From contig NZ_JAYKTT020000002.1 of the NCBI RefSeq assembly GCF_038404745.2, forward strand, positions 62,001-126,000: a stretch of DNA of 64,000 nt, in the 5' to 3' direction. The notes under the pieces were generated by a model that saw nothing but the letters and a program-made list of their open reading frames with translations, was not told where the DNA came from and did not search any database. The stretch comes from Chlorogloeopsis sp038404745. GTDB taxonomy: Bacteria; Cyanobacteriota; Cyanobacteriia; Cyanobacteriales; Nostocaceae. The stretch's first letter is position 1. Every line of letters begins with the position of its first letter. This document shows, one piece after another, positions 8,006 to 17,943 of the stretch. The translations under genes and the position numbers were made by a program.

Positions 8006-8638
8006 CTATCGAAATATTGCTGGTAGCCAACTAGGAGCGTACCATAATAAATAACCAATCAGTACAAATACTAAGCTAGTTAATACTGTAAATATGTAAC
8101 CAAAACACATCAGTAAACCATCAGATTCTATTGTTGCTACCGCTAACAGTAAAATACCGATTGTAGGGATAGGATTGGTAAAAGGAACTGGTGAGATTAA
8201 TAACACTGCTAACCAAGAAATACAAAACCCATTCAAACGCCAAACTAAAGGTTTCTCAGCTAATCGCATTAAACGGGGACGAGCAATTTTTTCTAAGACT
8301 TTGGTGACACGTTGCAAATTTTGCAGGAGAATTTGTGCAAAAGGACGAGGAAATTTATACTGAGAAATTTTTTTTGGTAGCCAAGGCGATCGCCTTCCTA
8401 GCATCATTTGCATTGATAATAACAAGCAAGCGCCACCAAAGGGGCCTGTTAATCCTGGTGGCATAGGAAACAAAAAGGGTAAAACTAATAATGCAATCAC
8501 TAAGCTAAAACCCCGCTCGGAGGTTTCTGCCAAAATATCTCCTATGCTCAACGGTTTTTGGGCTAGACGTTGCAGCAGTAACTTGATATCTTGAGAAAAT
8601 CTCAGGTGGATTTGGCGTGAAGGTATTTTAATAGTCAC
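8006..8638 (-). CDS. ExoD-family membrane protein
   Basis: A 210-residue protein with the ExoD domain (exopolysaccharide synthesis protein family). The GFSLVIALLVLPFLFPMPPG segment, the Gly-Arg-Arg-Ser-Pro-Trp-Leu-Pro motif, and the ISWLAVLLISPVPFTNPIPT helix are typical, with four to five hydrophobic segments. The first 40 residues are soluble. It starts at GTG (8638) with AAGGA upstream. ExoD affects exopolysaccharide and alkaline tolerance in rhizobia; its mechanism is unknown. No exopolysaccharide genes are adjacent. Confidence 0.8.
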   Translation of the reverse strand: MTIKIPSRQIHLRFSQDIKLLLQRLAQKPLSIGDILAETSERGFSLVIALLVLPFLFPMPPGLTGPFGGACLLLSMQMMLGRRSPWLPKKISQYKFPRPFAQILLQNLQRVTKVLEKIARPRLMRLAEKPLVWRLNGFCISWLAVLLISPVPFTNPIPTIGILLLAVATIESDGLLMCFGYIFTVLTSLVFVLIGYLLWYAPSWLPAIFR

Positions 8639-8858
8639 AATATCCTTTTTTACTTAACTAAATTCAATTTGATGATGAGTCAAAAAGCCTTTATTCTTTT
8701 TTGAGAAGAACTCAGACCCCAGATATAGATATAAGAATTTGTGTATTGCTTATGAAAGCTTAAACTTTGGGTAGAGTAATTCTGTATGCTGACTGCTTTT
8801 ATTTCTAAAATATCAGATTTTGATTTTGCCTAAGCTAAATTTTGGCGAATATTTAGGA

Positions 8859-9779
8859 TTAAAAACCAGAAACCTTTGAATTTGTATTTGTTTTGACTGT
8901 AGTTGATTTGAGGGGAACAAATACTGCTAAAGCCTGAGGAACAACGCGAAAATGAGCAGGTGTGTAAGTAGTAATTTCACCATCGGTATTAATATGACGT
9001 GGTTTGCGGGTGTACACTTCAAACTCTTGACCGTGGAGGGCGCGAACATTAGACTGATGAATATGTTGCCCTTGCCGCATCGCAGGCAGTAAAAGAATAA
9101 TTTCCCACCAATGCTTAATCTCTAAGCTATATAAATCTAGTCTTTGATCATCGATGCTAGCATCGGGTGCTACCGCCATGCCACCACCGTAATATCGACC
9201 GTTACCAACAGCAATTTGTACTGTTTTGACGCGAATTGATTTGCCATTCATCCGAATCTCTGCACTAAAAGGCCGAGATTCAAAAATTACTTGTAAGGCA
9301 GTAAAAGCATAAGCAAATACTCCCCAACGACGCTTCACTTCTTTAGTAAGCCGCTGAGTTATTTTTACACTTAATCCCAAACTAGCAACGTTGAAAAAGT
9401 GTTTACCGTTTACCCATCCTAAGTCAATGCGTCTTAACTCTCCGTGAGCGATCGCTTTGCTAGCTTCGAGTAAGGAGTTTGGTATTCCTAAAGTTCTTGC
9501 CAAATCATTGGCAGTTCCTAGAGGTAAAATTCCCAGGGGTAAATGAGTTTCTATCAATGTATCTACCGCCGCATTGAGACTACCATCTCCACCACCAATA
9601 ATTACCAAGTCAACTTGATTTTGGTACCTGCGAATCACTTGTGAAAAATCTTCAGGTTTTTCTGCGGATGCAGCAATGATCTCGAACCCTTGCTGCACAA
9701 GAGTACTTATCACTTCTGGCAAACGCCTTTGCCCTTGGCGAGATTGACAATTTACTAATAGCAGTGCGCGCTGACTCAT
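8859..9779 (-). CDS. Diacylglycerol-kinase-family lipid kinase
   Basis: A 306-residue enzyme of the YegS/DgkB-type diacylglycerol kinase catalytic family. GGGDGSLNAAVD near residue 62 is the nucleotide-binding loop, LPLGTANDLARTLGIP near 82 is the second signature, and the C-terminal beta-sandwich contains NGRYYGGGMAVAPDASIDD, the family metal/lipid region. It would phosphorylate a lipid (diacylglycerol or another hydroxyl lipid) at the membrane surface using ATP. It is monocistronic in appearance: 220 bp to the ExoD gene downstream and a large empty spacer upstream. Confidence 0.85.
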   Translation of the reverse strand: MSQRALLLVNCQSRQGQRRLPEVISTLVQQGFEIIAASAEKPEDFSQVIRRYQNQVDLVIIGGGDGSLNAAVDTLIETHLPLGILPLGTANDLARTLGIPNSLLEASKAIAHGELRRIDLGWVNGKHFFNVASLGLSVKITQRLTKEVKRRWGVFAYAFTALQVIFESRPFSAEIRMNGKSIRVKTVQIAVGNGRYYGGGMAVAPDASIDDQRLDLYSLEIKHWWEIILLLPAMRQGQHIHQSNVRALHGQEFEVYTRKPRHINTDGEITTYTPAHFRVVPQALAVFVPLKSTTVKTNTNSKVSGF

Positions 9780-10951
9780 GAGGTATTACTCTTCATTTTG
9801 ATACAGAAAATTAGTAATATAACACTTACAATTCATTGAAGTGTTCTTTCGATCTGCATAGATTTAGTTATAAATTTTACAATCAATTTAGTTTGATAAG
9901 TTTATTATATCGATTTATAGCTACTTTTTAGATATTGTTTACTTGTGCTTGATATTGTAACTAACAATATATTTATTTTTCAAAGCGAAGTATTATTTAA
10001 TTTTTGATGATGAATTTAAAATATCTGTTTTTTAAATAGACATTAATTATAATATTATAAGATTTTTAATTATTATGATGACATGTAGTTATTTTCATAT
10101 AGATATTATCTAATATTTTAATTAATCACTTATTAATTAGTCAAGAATACTTGTATATATTGGCTCTTTATAGTTAAATTTTCAAAGATAATAAAAAATT
10201 TAATTGTTACTGCATTGTAGCGTGAATCAGAATATATAAACGCGATATATCTCCTATTTACGGAGATTTTGGAATTGTGGAAAATATTTTCATACATGAA
10301 ATAGAATCAGTAAGACTAAAATGATTACAGATAAACATTATACGTTAAATAAGAGGAACAAACGTAAAATCTGTTTTATCAATAACTCTAAATTCTTAGA
10401 AAAATTGGGCTATATGTATTTATTTTATTTGTGTTAACTGACTTACTAACCTATTCTTACAACCGCAATTATACTGCATCTATCAAGTTAGTTATTTTTG
10501 CTACGCTTGATAAATGATTGTATATATAGAAATCTGGTTTAATTACTGAAAAAATTAAGTATGTGTAGGATGTGTTATGACTTTAGTCTAACGCACCCAA
10601 CCATTGAAAACGGTGCGTTACGCTTCGCGAGCACACACCCTACGTGTTTTTTAGAAATCAAACATGAGTTCTATATTTAGCTCAAATAAAATAAGTTATT
10701 AATTGTATATTTTACCTTGAGCTTGAGCCTAACCCTGATTTGAGCAAGCAAAGTAAAGCAGTAAATACTACTTAATTAAATTTTTAGTAATAGTAGAAAA
10801 TTATATTGCACTGTCTTTTACAAGCGCGATCGCGTAGTCAGTAATATTACGACATCTTAGTGACACCATCTCAATAACTAAAAATTACATAGAAAATTCT
10901 TAATGTCACAGATTAGGATATTGATTATTACCATCAACTGAGATAAATCTC
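9780..10951. other. Gene-free AT-rich spacer
   Basis: About 1.17 kb upstream of both flanking genes, which are divergently transcribed. It is strongly AT-rich with stops in all frames, and I found no plausible coding or RNA gene. It holds one small palindromic element (10564-10651) and a HIP1 site near 10826. GTAATATTAC at about 10840 is a perfect palindrome close to the MFS gene and could be an operator. Confidence 0.6.
10564..10651. repeat. Small palindromic element (TAGGRTGTG / CACACCCTA ends)
   Basis: The ends TGTAGGATGTGTTATG and CACACACCCTACG are imperfect inverted repeats. Inside, AACGCACC and GGTGCGTT are perfect 8-bp arms. The ends match those of the element in the nrtC-nrtD gap (17944-18156), so both belong to one nonautonomous family. 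Confidence 0.65.
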
Positions 10952-12583
10952 ATGATACAGGAGCGGCAATCATTTCTTCAGAAGTGGTCTTCTCCAATAG
11001 GTCTATGCTTGACCCTATTTTTAGTGGCATACAACGTTAGTGTTGTTCCTGCAATCATGCCGCGTATTGTACGAGATCTAGATTCGAGTATGGGTAGTAT
11101 TCAAGGAGCATTAGTGCTGCTAGCTCTAGTTACAGCCTCATTCGCCCCTACTTGTGAAAATCTGATCAAACAATTTGGGCGCAAACAAATCTTGATGGCA
11201 GGATTGGGACTGTTCACACTTGGTACGATCGCTACTTCCCTGAGTTTGAGTATGGGTTTGTTTGTAGTTGCCTATTCTTTTATCACCGGATTGGGAGCTA
11301 CACCCTTGGTTGGTTCACCGCGAGATCTAGTCAGTAGAATTTATCAGCAAAAGGCAGAAAAATATGCACTATTAGCATTGATTGTCTTCTCAATTATCGG
11401 TGGTTTGACAGGAGCGCTACTTGGAGGCTGGATTGCCTCTAGATTTGGCTGGCGATGGTCTTTTTTTCCAGAATTTATACTCATTCCTATGATTGCTTTT
11501 CTACTGCGAAGTGTTCCCAGAATTCCTCCAACCCAATCTGTGCCACTAGATTGGATTGGAGGACTATTATCATTTTTGGGATTTGGTTTGACTCTTGTTG
11601 GTATCAGCTTGGCAAGTGAGTATGGCTGGTGGAAACCCAAACAACCGTTTATAGTATTCGGGATTGTGATTCCGCCCTTTGCACTCTCAATAGTTCCGGT
11701 TTTGATTGCAGTAGGTGTGATCTGTTTAGGAATCTTCGCAGCATGGCAACGACAACAAGCTCAACAAGGAAAAGCTTCATTGCTGAGAGCGGGATTGCTT
11801 CGTCACAAACCCTTTCTGCTGGGGCTATTTACAGCCACTATGCATACGATGATAACAACAGGAATGCAGTTCAACCTTTATCAGTTCTTACCTGTGATAC
11901 TGCAACTCAATCCATTCCAAACTGCTCTTGCCGTTTTACCTTTCTCTTTAGCTACCTTAGTTGTGGTTGTCTTCACCACATTCAAAGTTGTTGGCAGAAT
12001 TCCATCTCAATTCCCAATCTATACCGGACTGACGTTGTTCTGTCTTGGCGTTTGGCTACTGCACAATGCTATTAGCTTAAATATGACTACCCTAAATCTG
12101 TTGCCTGCTTTGGTAATTATGGGAGCAGGCTCAGGTTTGTTTCTTGCACAAATTGGCACCATCACCTTTTCGACAGTCAACCGAGATAATATGGCTGAAG
12201 CTAGTGGTATTTATACCCCATTTCAAAATTTAGGTAATGCCTTGGGGCGAGGAATCTTGGGATCTGTTTTGATTGGCACCGCTTCGATTAGAATTGTTGA
12301 TCAGGCGATCGCACAACTGGGGAAAACAGTAACCATAGCACAGAGAAATGAAGCGATCACCAAATTAGAACAGGTGATTCAAACCTACAGCCGTGACGAG
12401 CAACAAAAATTTTTCAGTAACTTACCTAATACAATTCAACCTTCTCTCAATACTATTCTCAACACATCTGCGATAGAAGCGATGCAAACCGCCTTATTGT
12501 ACATCCTCGCATTGAGTGTATGCTGCTTACTATTGTCATTCTTTCTACCTAAGCACCCCTCTTCGCAAGCAAAGAAGAGTTAG
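10952..12583 (+). CDS. MFS transporter, DHA2-like drug/proton antiporter
   Basis: A 543-residue membrane protein with about 14 hydrophobic segments, the size and topology of the DHA2 (EmrB/QacA) branch of the major facilitator superfamily. The loop 2-3 motif is present in altered form (about residues 72-80, KQFGRKQIL), and GLTGALLGGWIASRFGWRWSF near 152 is the motif C / loop 4-5 region of exporters. A long loop before the last helix (about 460-515) is polar. The likely role is proton-driven efflux across the inner membrane; the substrate is unknown. No adjacent regulator or membrane-fusion partner is seen. Confidence 0.8.
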   Translation: MIQERQSFLQKWSSPIGLCLTLFLVAYNVSVVPAIMPRIVRDLDSSMGSIQGALVLLALVTASFAPTCENLIKQFGRKQILMAGLGLFTLGTIATSLSLSMGLFVVAYSFITGLGATPLVGSPRDLVSRIYQQKAEKYALLALIVFSIIGGLTGALLGGWIASRFGWRWSFFPEFILIPMIAFLLRSVPRIPPTQSVPLDWIGGLLSFLGFGLTLVGISLASEYGWWKPKQPFIVFGIVIPPFALSIVPVLIAVGVICLGIFAAWQRQQAQQGKASLLRAGLLRHKPFLLGLFTATMHTMITTGMQFNLYQFLPVILQLNPFQTALAVLPFSLATLVVVVFTTFKVVGRIPSQFPIYTGLTLFCLGVWLLHNAISLNMTTLNLLPALVIMGAGSGLFLAQIGTITFSTVNRDNMAEASGIYTPFQNLGNALGRGILGSVLIGTASIRIVDQAIAQLGKTVTIAQRNEAITKLEQVIQTYSRDEQQKFFSNLPNTIQPSLNTILNTSAIEAMQTALLYILALSVCCLLLSFFLPKHPSSQAKKS

Positions 12584-12592
12584 TAAAAACAT

Positions 12593-12624
12593 AGCTCCCC
12601 GATTTTTAAAAAAGTCGGGGAGCT
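12593..12624. terminator. Bidirectional terminator between convergent genes
   Basis: AGCTCCCCGA and TCGGGGAGCT are perfect 10-bp arms. The loop is A/T-only on both sides, giving T runs for either strand. It separates the MFS gene from the convergent antiporter gene. Confidence 0.8.
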
Positions 12625-12671
12625 AACAGGGCAGATTGGACTTGAATTTAGTTGTTCTACTGATCAGCTTG

Positions 12672-14090
12672 TTACCCAGTCACATCAGCTTGTTCGACTA
12701 TTTCTTCCACATCCACAGGCTGTCTATTAAATGCAACCCTCAAAAAAGGCGGTGCTAAGAATGTTGTGAGAATGACCATGATAATAATAGCTGCTTGCAA
12801 GGGTTTGTCGATTGCACCGCTAGCTGCACCAATTCCAAGGAATACTAAACCCACTTCACCCCGTGGAATCATGCCGACACCAATTGCTAAACGATTAATT
12901 CCAGATTGACCAAATACCGACCAACCTGTGACTACTTTACCAATAATTGCCACCACCACTAAGAAGATAGCAATAATCAGTCCTTGCTGATTCTCAGGCA
13001 CAACAGGATTGAGAACACCTAAATCAACCCTAGCACCGACGGTAACAAAGAAAATTGGCACCAAAATATCAGCAATAGGAATTACTTGTTGATCGAGTTC
13101 TTTGCGCTTATCTGTTTCGTCTAAGACTAATCCGGCAGCAAAGGCTCCCAAAATTGCTTCTAAATGAATGGCGTTGCCAATAAAAGCCATGAAGAACGCA
13201 AAGATAAATGCAGGGATAACAAGTTTTCCGCGTGTTTGCAGTTTATCGGCAATAGTGACAAAGGTTTTATTGAAGAATTTGCCAAGTAAAATTGAACCGA
13301 TGAGAAAAACAGTAGCACTGACAATTAAATAGATAACGTTAAAAACGTCTACTTCACCAGTTTTGGCAAGGCTTGCTACTACTGCTAAAACAATGATTCC
13401 CAAAACATCATCAATAACAGCAGCTCCAACAATAATCTGTCCTTCTCTCGATTTGAGATGTCCAAGTTCTGACAAAACTTTGGAAGTAATGCCTATACTA
13501 GTAGCTGTTAAAGCTGCACCAGCAAAAATTGCGGGAATTGCTGGAGTGTGAAACAAAAGCATCAAACCAGCAGTACCAGCCGCAAACGGAACTGCTACAC
13601 CAACACATGCAACGATCGCTGCTTGATAACCGACTTTCTTTAGTTCCCGTAAGTCAGACTCTAGTCCAATTTCAAATAAAAGGACAATGACACCTAACTC
13701 AGCCAGGATAGAAATCGCCTCGCTTTGGCTTTCAAAAATTGATGTTACCGCTTCCGGGCTAAGGTTGTTGATGAGTTGCAGGATATTCATGATTACAGAG
13801 TCGGAGGCGTTGGCACCACTTTCGGGAAATACCAACAGATGCAAAGCAGAAGCACCTACTACGACTCCACCAACCAATTCCCCCAACACTGGCGGAAAGT
13901 CCATCATCCTAGATAACTCACCACCGAGTTTGCTGGCAAAATAAATTACAACTAAACTTAGCAGTACTCCGGTGAGAACAACAGGAGCATATTCTGATTC
14001 GGTTGCTGTTGCTAATAACGGAGTTTGCAACGAGGAAGTTAACGGAGATATCCAGGTTAATGAATTTGGTATGTGTTCGGTAAAAATCAT
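12672..14090 (-). CDS. CPA2-family Na+/H+ (cation/proton) antiporter
   Basis: A 472-residue membrane protein with about 12-13 hydrophobic segments. GAAVIDDVLGIIVLAVV carries the Asp-Asp pair used for ion and proton exchange in electrogenic CPA2 antiporters, and ALTATSIGITSKVLSELG is the crossed-helix partner region; FEIGLESDL is also typical. It resembles cyanobacterial NhaS3-type proteins. It lies downstream of bicA on the same strand (284 bp gap). BicA is Na+-dependent, so the antiporter may restore the Na+ gradient; this pairing is known in other cyanobacteria. Confidence 0.85.
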   Translation of the reverse strand: MIFTEHIPNSLTWISPLTSSLQTPLLATATESEYAPVVLTGVLLSLVVIYFASKLGGELSRMMDFPPVLGELVGGVVVGASALHLLVFPESGANASDSVIMNILQLINNLSPEAVTSIFESQSEAISILAELGVIVLLFEIGLESDLRELKKVGYQAAIVACVGVAVPFAAGTAGLMLLFHTPAIPAIFAGAALTATSIGITSKVLSELGHLKSREGQIIVGAAVIDDVLGIIVLAVVASLAKTGEVDVFNVIYLIVSATVFLIGSILLGKFFNKTFVTIADKLQTRGKLVIPAFIFAFFMAFIGNAIHLEAILGAFAAGLVLDETDKRKELDQQVIPIADILVPIFFVTVGARVDLGVLNPVVPENQQGLIIAIFLVVVAIIGKVVTGWSVFGQSGINRLAIGVGMIPRGEVGLVFLGIGAASGAIDKPLQAAIIIMVILTTFLAPPFLRVAFNRQPVDVEEIVEQADVTG

Positions 14091-14374
14091 GTCTTATATC
14101 TTTGTAGCGATTACTTCTCCGGTTTGGTCAAAAATTTTAAGTTGAAGTTTGTAGAGACATTAATTGAAAGGGAACGGGGAACAGGAGGGTTTGTGATAGA
14201 TAAAATTCGCCTTGGGTTTGCTGCGTTTATCGGAACAGGGCTGGGGGAACAGGGAGTTTGGAGGGGGGACTTTAACCCCAACCCTTTCCTTTTAAGAAGC
14301 GCTCTAGCTGGGGTTTTAGATCCCCATAGGGGAACAGATAAAATGTAAAATCTCTACACCAATACTAATGAATA
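14091..14374. other. Spacer between bicA and antiporter with dispersed repeat
   Basis: A 284-bp spacer containing GGAACAGG-type units and a G/C-rich GGGGACTTTAACCCC stretch of the dispersed repeat class. No credible gene is present; the open plus-strand frame over 14073-14348 is repeat-derived. Confidence 0.55.
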
Positions 14375-16093
14375 CTACTGTGCTGTAGCAGCATCATTAA
14401 AATCGCTTCGATATGTGCTGCTTGCAGAAACATCTCGATCTAATTGGCTAGCATTAACTAAAGCAACCGCTTCTTTTATTGCCTCTGTACGATCCATTAG
14501 TAGGTGATGTGAGGGTAGCATTTGCAAAATTCCAAAACGTTCTAACCGCCGTTTAATCTTGCCAGTCGCCCCAACGATAAATACTTGACGCCCTTTCTCG
14601 ACAGCTTCTTTAATCGCATTCTCAATTGCTAGTGAAGCAGTAACACCCAATAAAGGTACATCGCTCAAATCCACAATTAAAACATCGCAATTTTGTAGGG
14701 CATTATGTTCGCGAGCGATCGCCTTGGAAACTCCAAAAATCATTGGCCCGCTGAGGTAGAATAGCAGCACCCGACCGTGAGCTCGATCTAGGAGTCGTTT
14801 TTCTTCATCGTTTAAGATAATCGCGTCATCTGTATCGGTAATAGTCTTGACTTCTTCAGATTGCAAGCTGGAAAGACGCTCAATCGTCAAGATGTTAGCA
14901 ATGAACACCCCAACACCAACGGCAACAATCAAATCCACAAACACTGTCAGGAACATTACCCCATACATGATGAGTGTTCCCTTCCACGAAACTTTGTGGG
15001 CGCGTTTTAAGAAACTCCAGTCGAGAATATCTATCCCCACCTTGAGAGCGATCGCTGCTAATACCGCCATTGGAATCGGTTCGGTAAAATTAGCAGCCCA
15101 CAAAACTACCACTAGCAAAATCAAAGCGCGAGTTAAACCAGATACAGCTGTCTGAGCACCTGTTTGAATATTTACCACAGTCCCCATCGTTGCACCCGCG
15201 CCAGGTAGACCGCCGCACAAACCAGAAACCAAGTTACCAATACCCTGACCAATTAATTCTTTGTCTGATTTGTGTTCAGTTCTAGTCAAACTATCAGCAA
15301 TTACCGCAGTCAGTAATGTATCAATACATCCCAGCATTCCTAATACTACGCCATCTACAAGCATTACAATAGTTTGGGCAGCAGTAAAAGTGGGTAATTG
15401 CAATTCTGGCAGACCCATTGGAATTTCACCAATACGTCTGATATTTGCATCACCAAAAAAGATTAGAGAAACCGCAGTTCCTACAATTAATGCTACAAGT
15501 TGGGGTGGAGCAATACGCTTTAATTTGGATGGTATAAGGAAAATAATTGCCAGCGTCAGCACTCCCAAAATGGTTTCGATGGGATTGATATTTGCGAACA
15601 GCTGGGGCAGATTCTGTACCACACCCAGCACCCCACCTTTAGGATTAGGCTGTCCCAGAAAAGGAGCAATTTGTAAAATAATCAGAATTACTCCAATCCC
15701 AGACATAAAGCCCGAAATTACGCTGTAAGGCATGAGGGTGATGTATTTCCCCAACCGAAATATTCCAAACAAAATTTGAAATATCCCCGCCAGCATGACT
15801 ACAGTGAATGCCATTGCCAAGCCATTTTCGGGATTACTTGCAGTCAGTGAGGTGATAATCCCGGTAATGACTACAGTCATTGGGCCTGTTGGCTCAGAAA
15901 TAAGAGTCGGTGTACCACCAAACAGTGCCGCAAAAAAGCCAACACAAACAGCACCGTAAAGACCTGCCACAGGCCCAGCACCGGAGGCAACACCGAATGC
16001 CAAAGCTAGCGGAAGCGAGACAATTGCAGCAGTAAGACCACCAAAAAGATCACCGCGCAAATTTCGGAAATTTATCGTATTAGTTATTTGCAT
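14375..16093 (-). CDS. bicA: BicA-like SulP-family bicarbonate transporter
   Basis: A 572-residue SulP transporter with an N-terminal membrane domain (about residues 10-410, SLPLALAFGVASGAGPVAGLYGA at the N end) and a C-terminal cytoplasmic STAS domain (about 440-555, DVLIVDLSDVPLLGVTAS). Sequence and length fit BicA, the low-affinity, high-flux, Na+-dependent HCO3- transporter of the inner membrane in cyanobacterial carbon concentration. Other SulP proteins (sulfate transporters) are the alternative; the adjacent Na+/H+ antiporter favours BicA. It is preceded by a 900-bp spacer with sequence shared with the nrtA leader. Confidence 0.85.
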   Translation of the reverse strand: MQITNTINFRNLRGDLFGGLTAAIVSLPLALAFGVASGAGPVAGLYGAVCVGFFAALFGGTPTLISEPTGPMTVVITGIITSLTASNPENGLAMAFTVVMLAGIFQILFGIFRLGKYITLMPYSVISGFMSGIGVILIILQIAPFLGQPNPKGGVLGVVQNLPQLFANINPIETILGVLTLAIIFLIPSKLKRIAPPQLVALIVGTAVSLIFFGDANIRRIGEIPMGLPELQLPTFTAAQTIVMLVDGVVLGMLGCIDTLLTAVIADSLTRTEHKSDKELIGQGIGNLVSGLCGGLPGAGATMGTVVNIQTGAQTAVSGLTRALILLVVVLWAANFTEPIPMAVLAAIALKVGIDILDWSFLKRAHKVSWKGTLIMYGVMFLTVFVDLIVAVGVGVFIANILTIERLSSLQSEEVKTITDTDDAIILNDEEKRLLDRAHGRVLLFYLSGPMIFGVSKAIAREHNALQNCDVLIVDLSDVPLLGVTASLAIENAIKEAVEKGRQVFIVGATGKIKRRLERFGILQMLPSHHLLMDRTEAIKEAVALVNASQLDRDVSASSTYRSDFNDAATAQ

Positions 16094-16480
16094 GAGTGGG
16101 CAATTAATGACAGTAGAATTGTCGATTCATCCAACTTTTTTCTTGCCATAGATAGCACTCAATCAAACCCCTAGAAACTTGCACTCGTTAGCTCAACTAC
16201 AACCATGCTATATTTAATCTTAGTTGATTTTTTGCATAGCGATAATTAGCTGAACTAAATCTACATCCAGGCTAGATATATATTTATCCTGGCAATCTAG
16301 ATCGCTTGGTATATGCTAAGTGCTGGCAAGAATTAAGCTGTACTCAAGGGCTGTAAAACTAGTTGTATCTAATAGTAAAATTGCTAGCCCAATTCTGAAC
16401 AAAAATATTTGCTTACAAAATCGTAGTCCTCATTTAATCAACTAGGTAAATTGAGAGTTTTAAAAGCAACACAATTTTTT

Positions 16481-16499
16481 GCAAGAATAACTTTCTTGC
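16481..16499 (-). promoter_or_regulatory. Leader hairpin upstream of bicA, shared with nrtA leader
   Basis: On the minus strand GCAAGAA and TTCTTGC form a hairpin followed by AAAAAATTGT. The nrtA leader has the same arms followed by CCCAAAATTGT at 22679-22704. Confidence 0.45.
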
Positions 16500-16597
16500 A
16501 CTTTTTTGTGTTTTAAAATGCATACATGGTAAATAACGGTTAGCCTAGATTTACAAAAAAGTAGACTGACGCAACTATCCCATAATTTGGCTAAAAA

Positions 16598-16702
16598 CCG
16601 TTAGTTATGTAGAAAACGTATTTAAGTTGTTAAAAATAGCATACAGCTTTTCCAGCCAAAAAAGTTAATACTTAGGCTGCAATTATTAAATAAATATTAG
16701 AT
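16598..16702 (-). promoter_or_regulatory. Upstream block of bicA related to nrtA upstream block
   Basis: On the minus strand it begins with ATCTAATATTTATTTAATAA, identical over 20 bases to the block upstream of nrtA, and continues with AAAAGCTGTAnGCTATT and a TTTTCTAnATA box in the same order. It contains the palindrome TTATTTAATAA. It may be a promoter/operator region; the regulator is unknown. Confidence 0.5.
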
Positions 16703-16933
16703 AGCTTTGATAAGCAATACTTTATGTATCACTAAAATTCCGACGAAAAGTGACAATATATAACTGAGATTATATGATAACTATTGCTTTAAATCAATGC
16801 ATGAAGAATTTTGGTTATTTACAAGCTACAAAGACATAGGTGAATCTAAGAAGTTCCAACTGATGCTATTGAAGTTATTAAGGAATTAGTAGGGGAGGTA
16901 AAAAACGGTTAGATGTTCTGCCCACCGAACTTC

Positions 16934-16989
16934 AGAGCGGTGGCTTCCGCCGCTCTGATTCTCGTTACCAGATTGAACCTAGTAACGAG
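16934..16989. repeat. Two adjacent hairpins downstream of nrtD
   Basis: AGAGCGGTGG / CCGCCGCTCT (10 pairs, CTT loop, 16934-16956) is followed by CTCGTTAC / GTAACGAG (perfect 8-bp arms, 16961-16989). The second resembles the CTCGTTnCCAG...CTGGnAACGAG palindrome dispersed in cyanobacterial genomes. Position after the last nrt gene allows a terminator role, though no long T run follows. Confidence 0.6.
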
Positions 16990-17005
16990 GGTGGTAGGTA
17001 GCCAA

Positions 17006-17875
17006 TTAACCTACGTCATCATGGGCATAACGGTTGAACAGAAAATCAAGAGCATAATTACGCAACTTGTAGTATTGTGGATCTTCCATAATCCGGGCGC
17101 GATCGCGTGGACGAGGGAAAGGAATTTCCATGACTTCACCGATTTTGGCATGAGGGCCATTAGTCATCATGACTAACTTGTCTGCCAAAAACAATGCTTC
17201 ATCGATATCGTGGGTAATCATCAATACCGTGCAGCGATTTTCGTTCCAAATTTTTAGTAACTCTTCCTGTAATTCTTCTTTGGTGATCGCATCCAATGCC
17301 CCAAAAGGTTCATCTAAAATGAGGACTTTGGGACGAATTGCCAAAGCGCGAGCAATCGAAACCCGTTGTCTCATCCCACCCGACATTTGAGTAGGCTTTT
17401 TCTCCATTGCATCCCCTAATCCCACCATCGCCAGATGTTCGCGAACGATCGCTGACTTTTCTGCCTCTGGTTTACTGGGATGAACGGCGTTAACAGCCAA
17501 ATAGATATTTTCAAAAGCAGTCCGCCAAGGTAGCAGGGCATAATTTTGGAACACAACCATGCGATCAGGGCCTGGTTTGGTGATAGGTTTTCCTTCTAGT
17601 AAGACTTGTCCGGAGGTGGGAGAGTTAAAACCTGATACCATGTTCAACAGAGTAGACTTGCCACAGCCAGAGTGACCGATGACACATATAAATTCCCCTT
17701 CCCCAACATTGAGGTTTACCCCATCCAAGACAGTGAAAGGCCCATTCTTTGTCGGATAGACTTTAGAAACGTCTTGAATTTGCAAATAAGGCTTGCGATC
17801 GGCAGCTGCGGTGGCTAGAGGCACTCCAAGTCTGGTTGCGGCTGTGTTAGTAACTTTAAAACTGCGGTTTTGCAT
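17006..17875 (-). CDS. nrtD: Nitrate ABC transporter ATP-binding subunit NrtD
   Basis: A 289-residue ABC ATPase. Walker A GHSGCGKST, Q-loop VVFQNYALLPW, signature MSGGMRQRVSIARAL, Walker B VLILDEPFGALD and the switch His in MITHDIDEAL are all intact. The KPGPDRMVVFQNY segment is typical of NrtC/NrtD. It pairs with the ATPase half of NrtC to power nitrate/nitrite import at the inner membrane. It is the last gene of the nrtABCD order but is separated from nrtC by a 299-bp gap that contains an inverted-repeat element, so its co-transcription is less certain than usual. Confidence 0.92.
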   Translation of the reverse strand: MQNRSFKVTNTAATRLGVPLATAAADRKPYLQIQDVSKVYPTKNGPFTVLDGVNLNVGEGEFICVIGHSGCGKSTLLNMVSGFNSPTSGQVLLEGKPITKPGPDRMVVFQNYALLPWRTAFENIYLAVNAVHPSKPEAEKSAIVREHLAMVGLGDAMEKKPTQMSGGMRQRVSIARALAIRPKVLILDEPFGALDAITKEELQEELLKIWNENRCTVLMITHDIDEALFLADKLVMMTNGPHAKIGEVMEIPFPRPRDRARIMEDPQYYKLRNYALDFLFNRYAHDDVG

Positions 17876-17943
17876 GTCAGTTAATAGAGGTAAAGGTAGA
17901 ATTTATCAGGTTAGCGAGGTATAATTCTTAACCGAAAGCCTAA

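Larger units (their letters stand above)
16094..17005. other. Long spacer between bicA start and nrtD end
   Basis: A 912-bp region without a convincing gene. From the bicA side it holds about 390 bp of unassigned AT-rich leader, a GCAAGAA hairpin (16481-16499), a block of about 105 bp related to the nrtA upstream region (16598-16702), and two hairpins just downstream of nrtD (16934-16989). Confidence 0.6.

Noticed and set aside
14073..14348. Plus-strand 91-codon frame between bicA and the antiporter gene
   Set aside because: It overlaps the antiporter start and consists of G/C-rich repeat DNA without a known domain.
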